Positions 5,913 through 12,987 of a stretch of DNA of 14,364 nt are shown piece after piece. The translations under genes were made by a program, and so were the position numbers. This DNA is from an uncultured Microbacteriaceae bacterium. GTDB taxonomy: Bacteria; Actinomycetota; Actinomycetes; Actinomycetales; Microbacteriaceae. Numbering within the stretch: the stretch's first letter is position 1; each line of letters begins with the position of its first letter. The notes under the pieces were generated by a model. It saw only the letters and a list, made by a program, of their open reading frames with translations, did no database searches and was not told the origin of the DNA. The stretch covers positions 1 to 14,364 of the forward strand of contig CAMLMQ010000057.1 of assembly GCA_946481135.1 (NCBI GenBank). Direction: 5' to 3'.

Positions 5913-7484
5913 TCAGGCACCGAGCGACGCGCGGACCTCGCGCTTGAGCACCTTGCCCGTCGACGTGCGGGGGAGTGCGTCCCGGAACTCGACGCGGTCG
6001 GGCACCTTGAACGCGGCGAGCCGCCCGCGCACGTGTGCGAGGAGCTCCGCCTCGTCCACCGTCGAGCCGCCGCGACGCACGACGACCGCGAACGGCCGCT
6101 CGCCCCACTTCTCGTGCGGCACCGCGACGACGGCGGCGTCGGCGACGTCGGGATGCGCGAGAAGGGCGTTCTCGACCTCGATCGACGAGATGTTCTCGCC
6201 GCCGGAGATGATGACGTCCTTCGCGCGGTCCTTCACCTCGATGTAGCCGTCGGGATGCATCACCCCGAGGTCGCCCGAGTGGAACCAGCCGTCGCGGAAG
6301 ACCCGGGCGGTCTCCTCCTCGTCGCGGAAGTACCCGAGCATGACGTTGTTCCCCTGCATGAGGATCTCGCCGAGAGTCCGCCCGTCGCGGGGCACGTCCC
6401 TGCCCTCGGCGTCGACGATGCGCAAGCCGCCCGACTGCAGCATCGGCACGCCCTGACGCGCCATCCGCGTCGCGCGCTCGACGTCGTCGAGCTCCGCCCA
6501 CGAGACCTGCGGCTCGCAGATCGTGTAGGGGCCGTAGACCTCGGTGAGGCCGTAGGCGTGCATGACGTCGACCCCGATCGTCTTGAGGCGCGCGATGAGG
6601 GCCGGCGCGGGTGGGGCGCCGCCGGCGATCATCCGGATGGGGGAGGGGAGCGGATGCGCCTGCGGGGCGTCGGCGAGGATCGCGAGCACGGTCGGAGCGC
6701 CGCACAGGTGCGTCACGCCGTCCTCGTCGACCGCGCGCCAGACGTCGTCCGGACGCACGGCGCGCAGCAGCAGGTGGAGTCCGGCGGCCGCCGTGACGGC
6801 CCACGGTGCGCACCAGCCGTTGCAGTGGAACATCGGGAGCGTCCACAGGTAGCGCGTCGCGCCGTCGAAGCCGCTGTGGTGGGCGAATCCGAGGGAGTTG
6901 AGATAGGCGCCGCGGTGCGTGTACATGACGCCCTTCGGGCGGCCGGTCGTGCCCGAGGTGTAGTTGATCGCGATGACGCGGTTCTCGTCGTCGACGGTCC
7001 ACGGGCGGCGGGGGAGCGACGTGCTCTCCGCGAGAAGCGCCGCGTAGGGCAGCACGCCGGGACCGCCGCCTTCGCCGAGCCCCACGAGGAGCGGCGGCTG
7101 GTCGAGCCCCGCGAGCGCGCCCTGCGCGGTGTCGAGGAACTCGTCGTCGACGAGCAGGATGCGCGCGCCGGAGTGCTCGAGGATGTAGGCGACCTCGGGC
7201 GCGCTCAGCCGCGTGTTGATCGTCACGAGGGCGCCGTGCGCGAGCGGCACGGCGAAGTGCGCCAGGAGGAGCGCCGGCACGTTCGGGGCGAGGGTCGCGA
7301 CGCGGTCGCCGGGCTCGATCCGGGCGGCGAGGGCGGCCGCGACGGACTGCGCCTCGTCGGCGAACTCCGCCCACGTCCAGGATCGGCCGTCGGTGCGCAC
7401 GGCCTCGCGGTCGGGGAACACCGCGGCGGCCCGCTCGAGGAAGGCGAGCGGCGTGAGCGGTCGGTCGTGGGGGATCGGGGACAT
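5913..7484 (-). CDS. AMP-forming acyl-CoA synthetase, ligase 2
   Basis: A 523-residue ANL-superfamily acid-CoA ligase, clearly different in sequence from ligase 1. Visible motifs are YTSGTTGRPKG (175-185), LPMFHCNGWCAPW (216-228), AYGLTEVYGPY (310-320), GWFHSGDLG (399-407), DRAKDVIISGGENISSIEVE (419-438) and catalytic Lys511 in PRTSTGKVLKRE. The MFHCNGW segment is typical of the medium-chain/acetyl-butyryl AAE and methylmercaptopropionate-CoA ligase branch. The ATG at 7484 is preferred over the in-frame GTG at 7493, because GAGG lies 8 nt before the ATG and nothing useful precedes the GTG. It starts 18 nt after the FAH-hydrolase stop, as last gene of the gntR-led operon, so it may activate an acid released by that hydrolase. 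This link is an inference from order only. Confidence 0.92.
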   Translation of the reverse strand: MSPIPHDRPLTPLAFLERAAAVFPDREAVRTDGRSWTWAEFADEAQSVAAALAARIEPGDRVATLAPNVPALLLAHFAVPLAHGALVTINTRLSAPEVAYILEHSGARILLVDDEFLDTAQGALAGLDQPPLLVGLGEGGGPGVLPYAALLAESTSLPRRPWTVDDENRVIAINYTSGTTGRPKGVMYTHRGAYLNSLGFAHHSGFDGATRYLWTLPMFHCNGWCAPWAVTAAAGLHLLLRAVRPDDVWRAVDEDGVTHLCGAPTVLAILADAPQAHPLPSPIRMIAGGAPPAPALIARLKTIGVDVMHAYGLTEVYGPYTICEPQVSWAELDDVERATRMARQGVPMLQSGGLRIVDAEGRDVPRDGRTLGEILMQGNNVMLGYFRDEEETARVFRDGWFHSGDLGVMHPDGYIEVKDRAKDVIISGGENISSIEVENALLAHPDVADAAVVAVPHEKWGERPFAVVVRRGGSTVDEAELLAHVRGRLAAFKVPDRVEFRDALPRTSTGKVLKREVRASLGA

Positions 7485-7502
7485 CGTCGTCACCTCGTCC
7501 GG

Positions 7503-8351
7503 TCAGGCCGAGACGAACCTCTGGCGTTGGCGGCCGAGACCCGCGATCTCGACCTCGACGACGTCGCCGGCGGCGAGGTAGGGGAACCGTCCGGACAGCG
7601 CGACGCCCTCCGGGGTGCCCGTGAGGATGAGGTCGCCGGGTTCGAGCGCCATGTACTGGCTCAGGTGGTGCACGATCACGTCGACGTCGAAGATCATGTC
7701 GGCGGTCGACGAGTCCTGGCGCGGCTCGCCGTTGACCCAGCTCCGCAGTCGCAGGTCGCGCGGGTCGACCTCGTCGGGGGTCACGAGCCACGGCCCCGTC
7801 GGGTTGAATCCGGGGGCGCACTTGCCCTTGCTCCACTGGCCGCCCGACACGGCCATCTGGAAGTCGCGCTCGGACACATCGTTCGCCACGACGTAGCCCG
7901 CGATGTACCGGGCGCTGTCGGCGGGGCGGTCGAGATAGGAGGCGCGCTCGCCGATGACGACGCCCAGCTCGACCTCCCAGTCGGTCTTCACGCTCCCACG
8001 GGGGATCGCGACCGTGTCGTTCGGCCCCACCACGGTGTTGGGGGTCTTGAGGAACACGACGGGCAGCTCGGGTGGCGCCGAGCCCGACTCGGCCGCGTGC
8101 GCGGCGTAGTTCATCCCGACGCAGATCACGGCGCTCGGTCGCGCGACGGGCGCGCCGATGCGCAGCTCGTCGGCGTCGGGGAGCGCCGGGAGCGCCCCCT
8201 CCGCGAGGGCTCTGCGCACGCGGTCGGGCCCGCCGGAGGCGAGGAACGCCCCGTCGATGTCCGCGGTGAGCGGGCGCAGGTCGAGCGCCGCGTCGCCGTC
8301 CCAGACGACGGGGATCTCGGCGCCGACGGGGCCCAGTCGGGAGAGTCTCAC
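7503..8351 (-). CDS. Fumarylacetoacetate hydrolase (FAH) family C-C hydrolase/isomerase
   Basis: A 282-residue FAH-fold protein. The metal site is intact: Glu126 and Glu128 in DWEVELGVV and Asp158 in NDVSERDFQ. Other family landmarks are GMNYAAHAAESG (79-90), PVVFLKTPNTVVGPND (97-112), GPWLVTPDEV (186-195), LEPGDLILTGTPEGV (236-250) and GLGRQRQRF (271-279). The full-length pattern is like 2,4-diketo-3-deoxy-sugar-acid (fuconate/rhamnonate) hydrolases and homoprotocatechuate-pathway isomerases, which cleave or tautomerise 2,4-dioxo acids with Mg/Mn. The GTG at 8351 overlaps the ADH stop (GTGA), with GGAGG 9 nt upstream. With ADH, D-2-hydroxyacid dehydrogenase and a sugar-type importer nearby, a sugar-acid-like 2,4-diketo substrate is plausible; no residue shows it directly. 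Confidence 0.9.
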   Translation of the reverse strand: MRLSRLGPVGAEIPVVWDGDAALDLRPLTADIDGAFLASGGPDRVRRALAEGALPALPDADELRIGAPVARPSAVICVGMNYAAHAAESGSAPPELPVVFLKTPNTVVGPNDTVAIPRGSVKTDWEVELGVVIGERASYLDRPADSARYIAGYVVANDVSERDFQMAVSGGQWSKGKCAPGFNPTGPWLVTPDEVDPRDLRLRSWVNGEPRQDSSTADMIFDVDVIVHHLSQYMALEPGDLILTGTPEGVALSGRFPYLAAGDVVEVEIAGLGRQRQRFVSA

Positions 8352-9382
8352 GAGTCGCTTCCTCCACGCGTCACGGGTCCTCCGGAGAGGATGAGGGTCT
8401 TGTTGCTGTCGGGGCGCCGGGCGAGCGCCTCGAAGGCGCTGCCGCCCTCGTCGAGGCTCACCGTCTTGTCGATGAGGAGATCGAGCTCCGGATGCCCGTC
8501 GCTCACCCAGTCGGCGGTGCTGCGGAAGTGCTCGTCCGAGTAGCAGTAGCTGCCGAGCACGACCCGCTCGGTGACCGCGATGCCGTAGGGGGCGATCGTG
8601 AACTCCGGCGCGCCGAGGCCGACGAGCACGATGCGGGAGCGGGCGGTCGAGTGGGCGATCGCGTCGGCGAACGTCGGGCCCACGCCGACCGCGTCGACGA
8701 CGATCGTCGCGGGGCCGCCGAGCACGGCATCCCGGTCGCCGGCGAGCGTCGCGGGGGTTGTCGTCGCGAAGCCCAGCCGGGCGAGCAGGTCGCGCCGGGC
8801 CTCGACGGGCTCGCTCACGAGCACGTGGTCGAGGCCGAGGCGCCGGGCGGCGAGGGCGGCCGCCTGTCCGATGGGTCCGCCGCCGATCACGAGGAGGCGG
8901 TCGGATGCCTCGGGCCGCGCGCGCATGAGCGCGTGGTAACCCACCGCGAGTGGTTCGACGAGCGCGCCGTGCAGCGGCTCGAGGTCGTCGGCGAGGCGCA
9001 CGACGTTGGCGCGCGGCATGAGCAGCCGCTCGGCGAAGCTGCCGTCGAGCGTGGGCTCGACGCCGATGACCGTGAGCTCCGGGCACACCTGAGACTGCCC
9101 GTCGAGGCACGCCGGGCACGAGCCGCACGCGATCATCGGGTTGACCGTCACGAGGGAGCCGTCGGGGAGCCCGGGGTGGTCGCCTCGCACGCGCCCGACG
9201 GTTTCGTGTCCCATGACCTGGCCGCCGACGCGCCGGTCGGTCTCGCCGCTGTAGCCGTGCACGTCCGATCCGCAGATCCCGGTCGCGATGATGTCGATGA
9301 CGACGTCGTCGGGGCCGGCCACCGGCTCGGGCCGGTCGACGACGGCCATCTCCCAGGGGCTGAGGAAGCCGAGGGCACGCAT
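8348..9382 (-). CDS. Zn-dependent medium-chain alcohol dehydrogenase
   Basis: A 344-residue MDR-family NAD(P)-dependent dehydrogenase of the threonine/polyol dehydrogenase type. Catalytic zinc ligands are Cys37 (GICGSD) and His59-Glu60 (GHE). The structural zinc lobe has Cys86, Cys89, Cys92 and Cys100 (CGSCPACLDGQSQVC). Glu143 lies in LVEPLAVGYH, and the dinucleotide loop is VIGGGPIG (165-172). Inferred role: oxidation of a secondary alcohol to a ketone on a polyol or sugar acid. The ATG at 9382 is preferred to the in-frame TTG at 9394; GAGAA precedes it weakly. It follows the MBL gene by 41 bp and overlaps the FAH gene by GTGA. Confidence 0.92.
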   Translation of the reverse strand: MRALGFLSPWEMAVVDRPEPVAGPDDVVIDIIATGICGSDVHGYSGETDRRVGGQVMGHETVGRVRGDHPGLPDGSLVTVNPMIACGSCPACLDGQSQVCPELTVIGVEPTLDGSFAERLLMPRANVVRLADDLEPLHGALVEPLAVGYHALMRARPEASDRLLVIGGGPIGQAAALAARRLGLDHVLVSEPVEARRDLLARLGFATTTPATLAGDRDAVLGGPATIVVDAVGVGPTFADAIAHSTARSRIVLVGLGAPEFTIAPYGIAVTERVVLGSYCYSDEHFRSTADWVSDGHPELDLLIDKTVSLDEGGSAFEALARRPDSNKTLILSGGPVTRGGSDS

Positions 9383-9423
9383 CAGTTCTCGCAATCGGGT
9401 CGGGCCGGGAGTCCGGCGCGGGC

Positions 9424-10206
9424 CTAGGCCTGGGGCAGGACGCGCCCGTCGGGGTAGGTCTCGAAGTTGGCCGGGTCGTAGATCGGCAGGATGACGTCGG
9501 CAGTGCGCCGCACCCGCTCGTAGGCGTCGAGGATCTCGTACATGTTCTCGTTGATGCCCAACGGCACGTTCTCGACGACGTTGCGGCGATGGAAGTAGCT
9601 GTCGGAGATCGCGACGACGCCGGCGTCGGTGTCAACCTCGAGGACGATCGAGGCGCGGTGGTGCCCGCCCGACCACCACGTGCGCAGGCCGTCGGCGATC
9701 TGGTCCTCGTCGTCGAGGAGGCGCACACGCGACCAGGCCGTCGTCACGAGCTCGGTGAGGATCTCGTCGGGGATGCTCGTCGCGCGGTTGTCGTGCGGGT
9801 GCGAGTGGGTCGTGTGGAAGTGCACCCATCCGCGCCGCGCGATGCAGATCTGGGCGTTGGGGAAGGCGAGCACGTTGCTCACCGTGTAGAGCTGGAGCGG
9901 CGTGAGGATGACGTGTGTGACGTCCTCGGGCGCGACGCCGCGCGCCGCGAGCTGGTCGAGGATGAACTCGCCCTCGCCGCGTTCCATGCGCGCCTTCTCG
10001 CCGAGGAAGCTCGCCCATCCCGCGTTCATCGGCTCGAGGTCTTCGGCCGGGCCGGTGTTGACGAGAGCCGTGACGCACTCGCCCTGGATGAGGACGGACT
10101 GGAAGGTGAGCGGGAACCACTCCTCGAAGTTGTTCATCCAGAAGAGTTCGGGGCCCGGAATGATGCTGCGTCCCACGGGCATGGTCGTCACCGAGTAGCG
10201 GGTCAC
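9424..10206 (-). CDS. Metallo-beta-lactamase-fold protein lacking the HxHxDH motif
   Basis: A 260-residue protein with the overall course of AHL-lactonase/MBL hydrolases: N-terminal strands (LIQGECVTALVNTG, 39-52), a central VTHVILT strand (97-102), GGHH (180-183), and a late AISDSYF strand (199-205). Where the family has THxHxDH, this protein has TPLQLYT (102-108), replacing all four ligands. The last ligand segment (usually PGHDP) is PIYDP (241-245). Only His182/183 and Asp202 look retained. Either it is not a classical two-metal hydrolase, or it uses a new site; HFHTTHSHPHD (129-139) is a His-rich stretch that could supply ligands. The GTG at 10206 overlaps the gntR stop (GTGA), with GGAG 6 nt upstream. 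The gene is coupled to the regulator and precedes ADH, so a lactonase-like or ligand-handling role in the pathway is possible. Confidence 0.75.
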   Translation of the reverse strand: MTRYSVTTMPVGRSIIPGPELFWMNNFEEWFPLTFQSVLIQGECVTALVNTGPAEDLEPMNAGWASFLGEKARMERGEGEFILDQLAARGVAPEDVTHVILTPLQLYTVSNVLAFPNAQICIARRGWVHFHTTHSHPHDNRATSIPDEILTELVTTAWSRVRLLDDEDQIADGLRTWWSGGHHRASIVLEVDTDAGVVAISDSYFHRRNVVENVPLGINENMYEILDAYERVRRTADVILPIYDPANFETYPDGRVLPQA

Positions 10207-10916
10207 GGGTGCTCCTTCTCGTGCGGGTCGGCGGAACCGGGTTCGAGTCGCGCGAGTTCGCCGCGCACCTGACGCAGGTGCAGGTGCATTGCGGCGGAGG
10301 CGCCGACGGCGTCCCGGGCGCGGAGGGCGTCGACGATCTGCTCGTGCCAGGCGACGGCGCGCTCGATCGCGCCCGGCACGGCCGCCGAGGCGGAGCGGGT
10401 GCGCTGACCGAGGCCCGTGATCGAGTTGTGCATCGACACGAGGATGGCGTTGTCGGTGGCGCGCGCGAGGGCGTCGTGGAAGGCGATGTCGAGGTCGGCG
10501 TGTTCCGCGGGGGAATCGGTGACCGCGGCGAGTCGGTGGTTGATCTCCCTCATCTCGGCGATCGACTCGTCGCTCGCCCGGGTCGCCGCCATCGCGGCGA
10601 GGCGCGGCTCGAGGAGCTCGCGCGCCTCCTGCAGCATCCAGAAGTACTCGGTCGGGTTGGTCGCGTCGAGGAAGTCCTTGTCGAGCACGTGCCAGCTGTA
10701 CCGAGGCGCCACGGTCGCGACGCTTCCCTGCCGTACGACGATGAACCCCTTGGCGTCGAGCGCCTGGAGGGCCTCGCGTACGACGCTGCGGCCGACGCCG
10801 TAGCTCTCGCAGAGGACGGATTCGGGGGGCAGAGGGGAACCCGGTTCGATCGTGCCGTCGCCGATCATGCGGAGGTAGTCGGTCACGATCGCATTGCTCA
10901 AGCGGATGCGGGCCAC
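10203..10916 (-). CDS. GntR-family transcriptional regulator, FadR/FCD subfamily
   Basis: A 237-residue one-component regulator. The N-terminal winged helix (8-70) has LPPESVLCESYGVGRSVVREALQALDAKGFIVVRQG, the standard GntR signature. The C-terminal FCD ligand domain shows DLDIAFHDALARATDN (141-156), His191 (WHEQI) and His211/His213 (MHLHL), the usual metal/carboxylate-binding residues, so the effector is probably an organic or sugar acid. The GTG at 10916 is chosen because GAGGAGG lies just upstream and the helix-turn-helix then starts normally; the in-frame ATG at 10955 has no ribosome site. It is first gene of the MBL-ADH-FAH-ligase operon. Its promoter (TTGACA-16-TAGATT, 11104-11077) encloses a palindrome found at four other places in the window, suggesting autoregulation and regulation of the whole island. 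Confidence 0.93.
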   Translation of the reverse strand: MARIRLSNAIVTDYLRMIGDGTIEPGSPLPPESVLCESYGVGRSVVREALQALDAKGFIVVRQGSVATVAPRYSWHVLDKDFLDATNPTEYFWMLQEARELLEPRLAAMAATRASDESIAEMREINHRLAAVTDSPAEHADLDIAFHDALARATDNAILVSMHNSITGLGQRTRSASAAVPGAIERAVAWHEQIVDALRARDAVGASAAMHLHLRQVRGELARLEPGSADPHEKEHP

Positions 10917-10954
10917 GCTGCCTCCTCGTCCTGATGTGCTCTTCCGGTTTGCCA

Positions 10955-11021
10955 TGCACCGATTGTGGTGCACCGCATCCCTGGCGCCGTGCTTCGGCGG
11001 CGCCGCGGGACGGTGCACCGC
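10955..11021 (-). repeat. Repeated GGTGCACCGC palindromes in the gntR leader
   Basis: GGTGCACCGC occurs at 10967-10976 and 11012-11021, each containing the perfect palindrome GGTGCACC. The first copy also forms a TGCACC-6-GGTGCA inverted repeat (10955-10972). Both lie between the proposed gntR transcription start (about 11070) and its GTG. This could be a second operator type or leader structure, or a chance outcome of GC-rich sequence. Confidence 0.35.
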
Positions 11022-11076
11022 CCCGGGGTGCTCCGCCGCGTCGCCCCTCTTTCGTGAGCGGCGGCGCCGTGCTACA

Positions 11077-11104
11077 AATCTACTGCAGTTCAGACAAGTG
11101 TCAA
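11077..11104 (-). promoter_or_regulatory. Promoter of the gntR-led operon
   Basis: On the minus strand TTGACA (11104-11099) and TAGATT (11082-11077) are separated by 16 bp, a near-consensus sigma-70-type promoter in an AT-richer patch. It would yield a leader of about 150 nt before the gntR GTG. Operator copy E lies entirely within the spacer. Confidence 0.65.
11087..11097 (+). promoter_or_regulatory. Proposed GntR operator, copy E (gntR / hydroxyacid dehydrogenase)
   Basis: AGTTCAGACAA (reverse TTGTCTGAACT) is the copy closest to the generic FCD-GntR palindrome TTGTCTGACAA. It sits between the -35 and -10 of the gntR promoter, and just upstream of the candidate -10 of the divergent dehydrogenase gene, so one bound dimer could block both. 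Confidence 0.6.
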
Positions 11105-11116
11105 CAATTGACCGCG

Positions 11117-11122
11117 TAATCT
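11117..11122 (+). promoter_or_regulatory. Candidate -10 box for the D-2-hydroxyacid dehydrogenase operon
   Basis: TAATCT fits TANNNT and would start transcription near 11129, just before a hairpin. No good -35 box exists at 16-18 bp upstream, where operator copy E ends, so the promoter may be weak or need an activator. Confidence 0.35.
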
Positions 11123-11130
11123 GCCCAAGA

Positions 11131-11147
11131 TCCGCGATTTTCGCGGA
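11131..11147 (+). repeat. Hairpin at the 5' end of the hydroxyacid dehydrogenase leader
   Basis: TCCGCGA-TTT-TCGCGGA is a perfect 7-bp inverted repeat with a 3-nt loop, about 22 bp upstream of the start codon. If transcription starts at about 11129, the mRNA would begin with this stem. It could protect the transcript or act as a DNA operator; it has no terminator T-run. Confidence 0.5.
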
Positions 11148-11168
11148 ACCTATATGAAGAGGTCACCA

Positions 11169-12116
11169 ATGACGGCTCTCACCGTACTGCTCACCGACAG
11201 CGACCTGGGCGATCGATCCTTCGAGCGCGACCTGCTGCACGCGGCCGGCGACGTCGAGGTGGTGATCGCCGACTGCCGCACGGAGGACGACGTCGTCGCC
11301 GAGGTGCGTCGCCACGATCCCGACGCGATCGTCACGCAGTGGGCGCCCATCGGAGCGCGGGCGTTCGACGCCGCGACGCGACTCAAGCTCGTCAGCAGAG
11401 TCGGGATCGGGATCGACATGATCGATCTGCCCACCGCGCATGCCGCCGGAGTCGAGGTGCGCAACGTGCCCCACTACTGCACGGAGGAGGTGGCGACGCA
11501 CGCCGTCGCCCTCGCCCTCGCGCTCTGGCGGCGGCTACCGCAGCTCGACGCCGAGGTGCGATCCGGCGAGTGGAACGCGGCCGCCCACGCGCCCGAGATC
11601 GGCCGGCTCTCGGGCGCCACGGTCGGCCTCGTCGGCGCGGGACGCATCGGGGCGCTCGTCGGACGTGCTTTCGCCGTCTGGGGGGCGCGCGTGATCGTCG
11701 TCGACCCCGTGCCCGGCGACGACGGCTTCGAGCGGGTCGAGTTCGACGAGCTTGCGCGCCGCAGCGACATCGTGAGCCTGCACGCGCCCCTCCTCGACAG
11801 CACGCGCCACCTCGTCGGGCGCGACTTCCTCGCGGCCGCCGAGCGCCGCCCGATCATCGTGAACACGTCGCGCGGTGGCCTCGTCGACCTCGACGCGCTC
11901 ACGGAGGCCGCGCACGACGGCCGGGTGCGTGGCCTCGGTCTCGACGTGTTCGAGGAGGAGCCGCTCGCGGCCGACCACCCGATCCGGACCGCGCCCAACA
12001 CGCTCCTCGCCCCGCACGCCGCATGGTGCTCGAGGGAAGCCCTGCCGGACTTGCGCCGAGGTGCGGTCGAGAATGTGATCGACTTCTTCTCGCTGGCTTC
12101 GGGAGGGAGCGCATGA
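11169..12116 (+). CDS. D-2-hydroxyacid dehydrogenase (CtBP/phosphoglycerate dehydrogenase-like)
   Basis: A 315-residue NAD-dependent 2-hydroxyacid dehydrogenase. The nucleotide fold has GLVGAGRIG (153-161) and Asp179 in VVDP. Catalytic residues are Arg235 (NTSRGG), Glu264 (DVFEEEP) and His283 (APHAAW), and the substrate loop is SRVGIGIDMID (76-86). It has the two-domain length without the ACT domain of serine-pathway enzymes. Inferred role: interconversion of a 2-keto and a D-2-hydroxy acid made in the pathway. The ATG at 11169 is chosen because GAAGAGG ends 6 nt before it; the upstream in-frame ATG at 11154 has no ribosome site. It is divergent from gntR, shares operator E, and overlaps the next SDR by ATGA. 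Confidence 0.92.
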   Translation: MTALTVLLTDSDLGDRSFERDLLHAAGDVEVVIADCRTEDDVVAEVRRHDPDAIVTQWAPIGARAFDAATRLKLVSRVGIGIDMIDLPTAHAAGVEVRNVPHYCTEEVATHAVALALALWRRLPQLDAEVRSGEWNAAAHAPEIGRLSGATVGLVGAGRIGALVGRAFAVWGARVIVVDPVPGDDGFERVEFDELARRSDIVSLHAPLLDSTRHLVGRDFLAAAERRPIIVNTSRGGLVDLDALTEAAHDGRVRGLGLDVFEEEPLAADHPIRTAPNTLLAPHAAWCSREALPDLRRGAVENVIDFFSLASGGSA

Positions 12117-12919
12117 CGATGGGACAGGATTTCGCCGGACGGGTCGCGGTCATCACGGGCGCGGCATCCGGAATCGGAGGTGCGGTCGCTGCGGCGTTCG
12201 CGGCCGAGGGGGCGCGCGTCGCCCTCCTGGATCTCAATGTCGACGGACTCGCTGCCGTGCGCGACGAGCTCGGGGCGGACCGTACCCTCGACCTCGCGCT
12301 GGACATCACGTCCGGGACCGATGTCGAGCGTGCGCTCACGGCGGTCGTCGAGCGCTGGGGCCGCATCGACCACGTCGTGAACTGCGCCGCGAGCTTCATC
12401 GCGGCGGGATTGCGCGCGACGCGGGAGGAGTGGCTGCGCTCGCTCGATGTCAACGTCGTCGCGTCGGCGATGCTCACGGCGGCGGCGAGTCGCCACTTCA
12501 CCCCCGGGTCGACGGTCGTGAACATCTCGAGCATCTCGGCCCACGCCGCCCAGCCCGACCGCTGGACCTACAACGCGACGAAGGCGGCGATCCTCGCGCT
12601 GACGCGAGGGCAGGCGATGGACCTCGCACCGCAGGGCGTGCGGGTCAACGCGGTGAGCCCGGGATGGATCTGGACGGCCGAGGTCGAGAAGGCCGCCGAG
12701 GGCGATCGCGCGGCGTGGGAGCCGGTCTGGGGCCGCTACCACCTGCTGCGCCGACTGGGCGAGCCCTCCGAGGTCGCCGACGCCGTGCTCTACCTCAGTG
12801 GGCCGCGCTCGACGTTCGTGACCGGCAGCGAGCTCATGGTCGATGGCGGGTATTCCGCGATGGGCCCCGAGGGACTCGGCGACACGGCCAAGTTCGCAGG
12901 CAGCGACGCGCAGCTCTGA
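12113..12919 (+). CDS. Short-chain dehydrogenase/reductase (second SDR)
   Basis: A 268-residue classical SDR, translationally coupled to the hydroxyacid dehydrogenase (ATGA overlap, GGGAGG about 6 nt upstream). Seen: TGAASGIG (15-22), Asp40 in LLDLN (favours NAD), NCAA (90-93) in place of NNAG, catalytic Ser140, Tyr153 and Lys157 (YNATK), and PGWIWT (183-188). A C-terminal tail after VDGGYSAMGPEGLG (243-256) extends about 18 residues past the usual end. It differs strongly from the FabG-like SDR at 3563. Sugar or polyol dehydrogenases and 2-keto-3-deoxy-sugar-acid dehydrogenases have this form, which would fit the FAH hydrolase acting next, but this is inference. Confidence 0.9.
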   Translation: MTMGQDFAGRVAVITGAASGIGGAVAAAFAAEGARVALLDLNVDGLAAVRDELGADRTLDLALDITSGTDVERALTAVVERWGRIDHVVNCAASFIAAGLRATREEWLRSLDVNVVASAMLTAAASRHFTPGSTVVNISSISAHAAQPDRWTYNATKAAILALTRGQAMDLAPQGVRVNAVSPGWIWTAEVEKAAEGDRAAWEPVWGRYHLLRRLGEPSEVADAVLYLSGPRSTFVTGSELMVDGGYSAMGPEGLGDTAKFAGSDAQL

Positions 12920-12930
12920 TGACTCCGCGC

Positions 12931-12941
12931 TAGTCAGATAA
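12931..12941 (+). promoter_or_regulatory. Proposed GntR operator, copy C (upstream site of the ABC genes)
   Basis: TAGTCAGATAA equals the five-site consensus exactly. It lies 64 bp upstream of copy D, close to six helical turns, so two dimers could stand on the same face of the DNA and form a loop. It follows the second SDR stop by 11 bp, separating that operon from the transporter. Confidence 0.55.
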
Positions 12942-12987
12942 GTAACGCTGCTTCCGGCCCTGATTCGGATGTTGTGCGCCGTTCTGG

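Noticed and set aside
5913..7484. Calling ligase 2 a DMSP-pathway DmdB (methylmercaptopropionate-CoA ligase)
   Set aside because: The MFHCNGW motif is shared by a broad medium-chain group, and no other DMSP gene is near.
7503..8351. Assigning the FAH protein to the L-fucose or homoprotocatechuate pathway
   Set aside because: No fuconate dehydratase, lactonase or ring-cleavage dioxygenase is present; FAH-fold substrates cannot be told from these motifs.
5608..8367. A 919-residue open frame on the minus strand through the synthetase and FAH genes
   Set aside because: It is an Arg/Pro/Ala-rich shadow in another frame of two genes with full motifs and ribosome sites; long false frames are normal at this GC content.
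5862..8543. A plus-strand frame of nearly 900 residues opposite the same genes
   Set aside because: Antisense mirror of GC-rich codons, without domains or a ribosome site.
9421..9430. Perfect 10-bp palindrome GGCCTAGGCC at the end of the MBL gene
   Set aside because: It contains the stop codon, lies within an operon, and has no loop or T-run; likely chance in GC-rich sequence.
10917..11018. Longer gntR start sites at 11018 or 10955
   Set aside because: No ribosome site precedes them and the added residues match no GntR family segment; the GTG at 10916 follows GAGGAGG.
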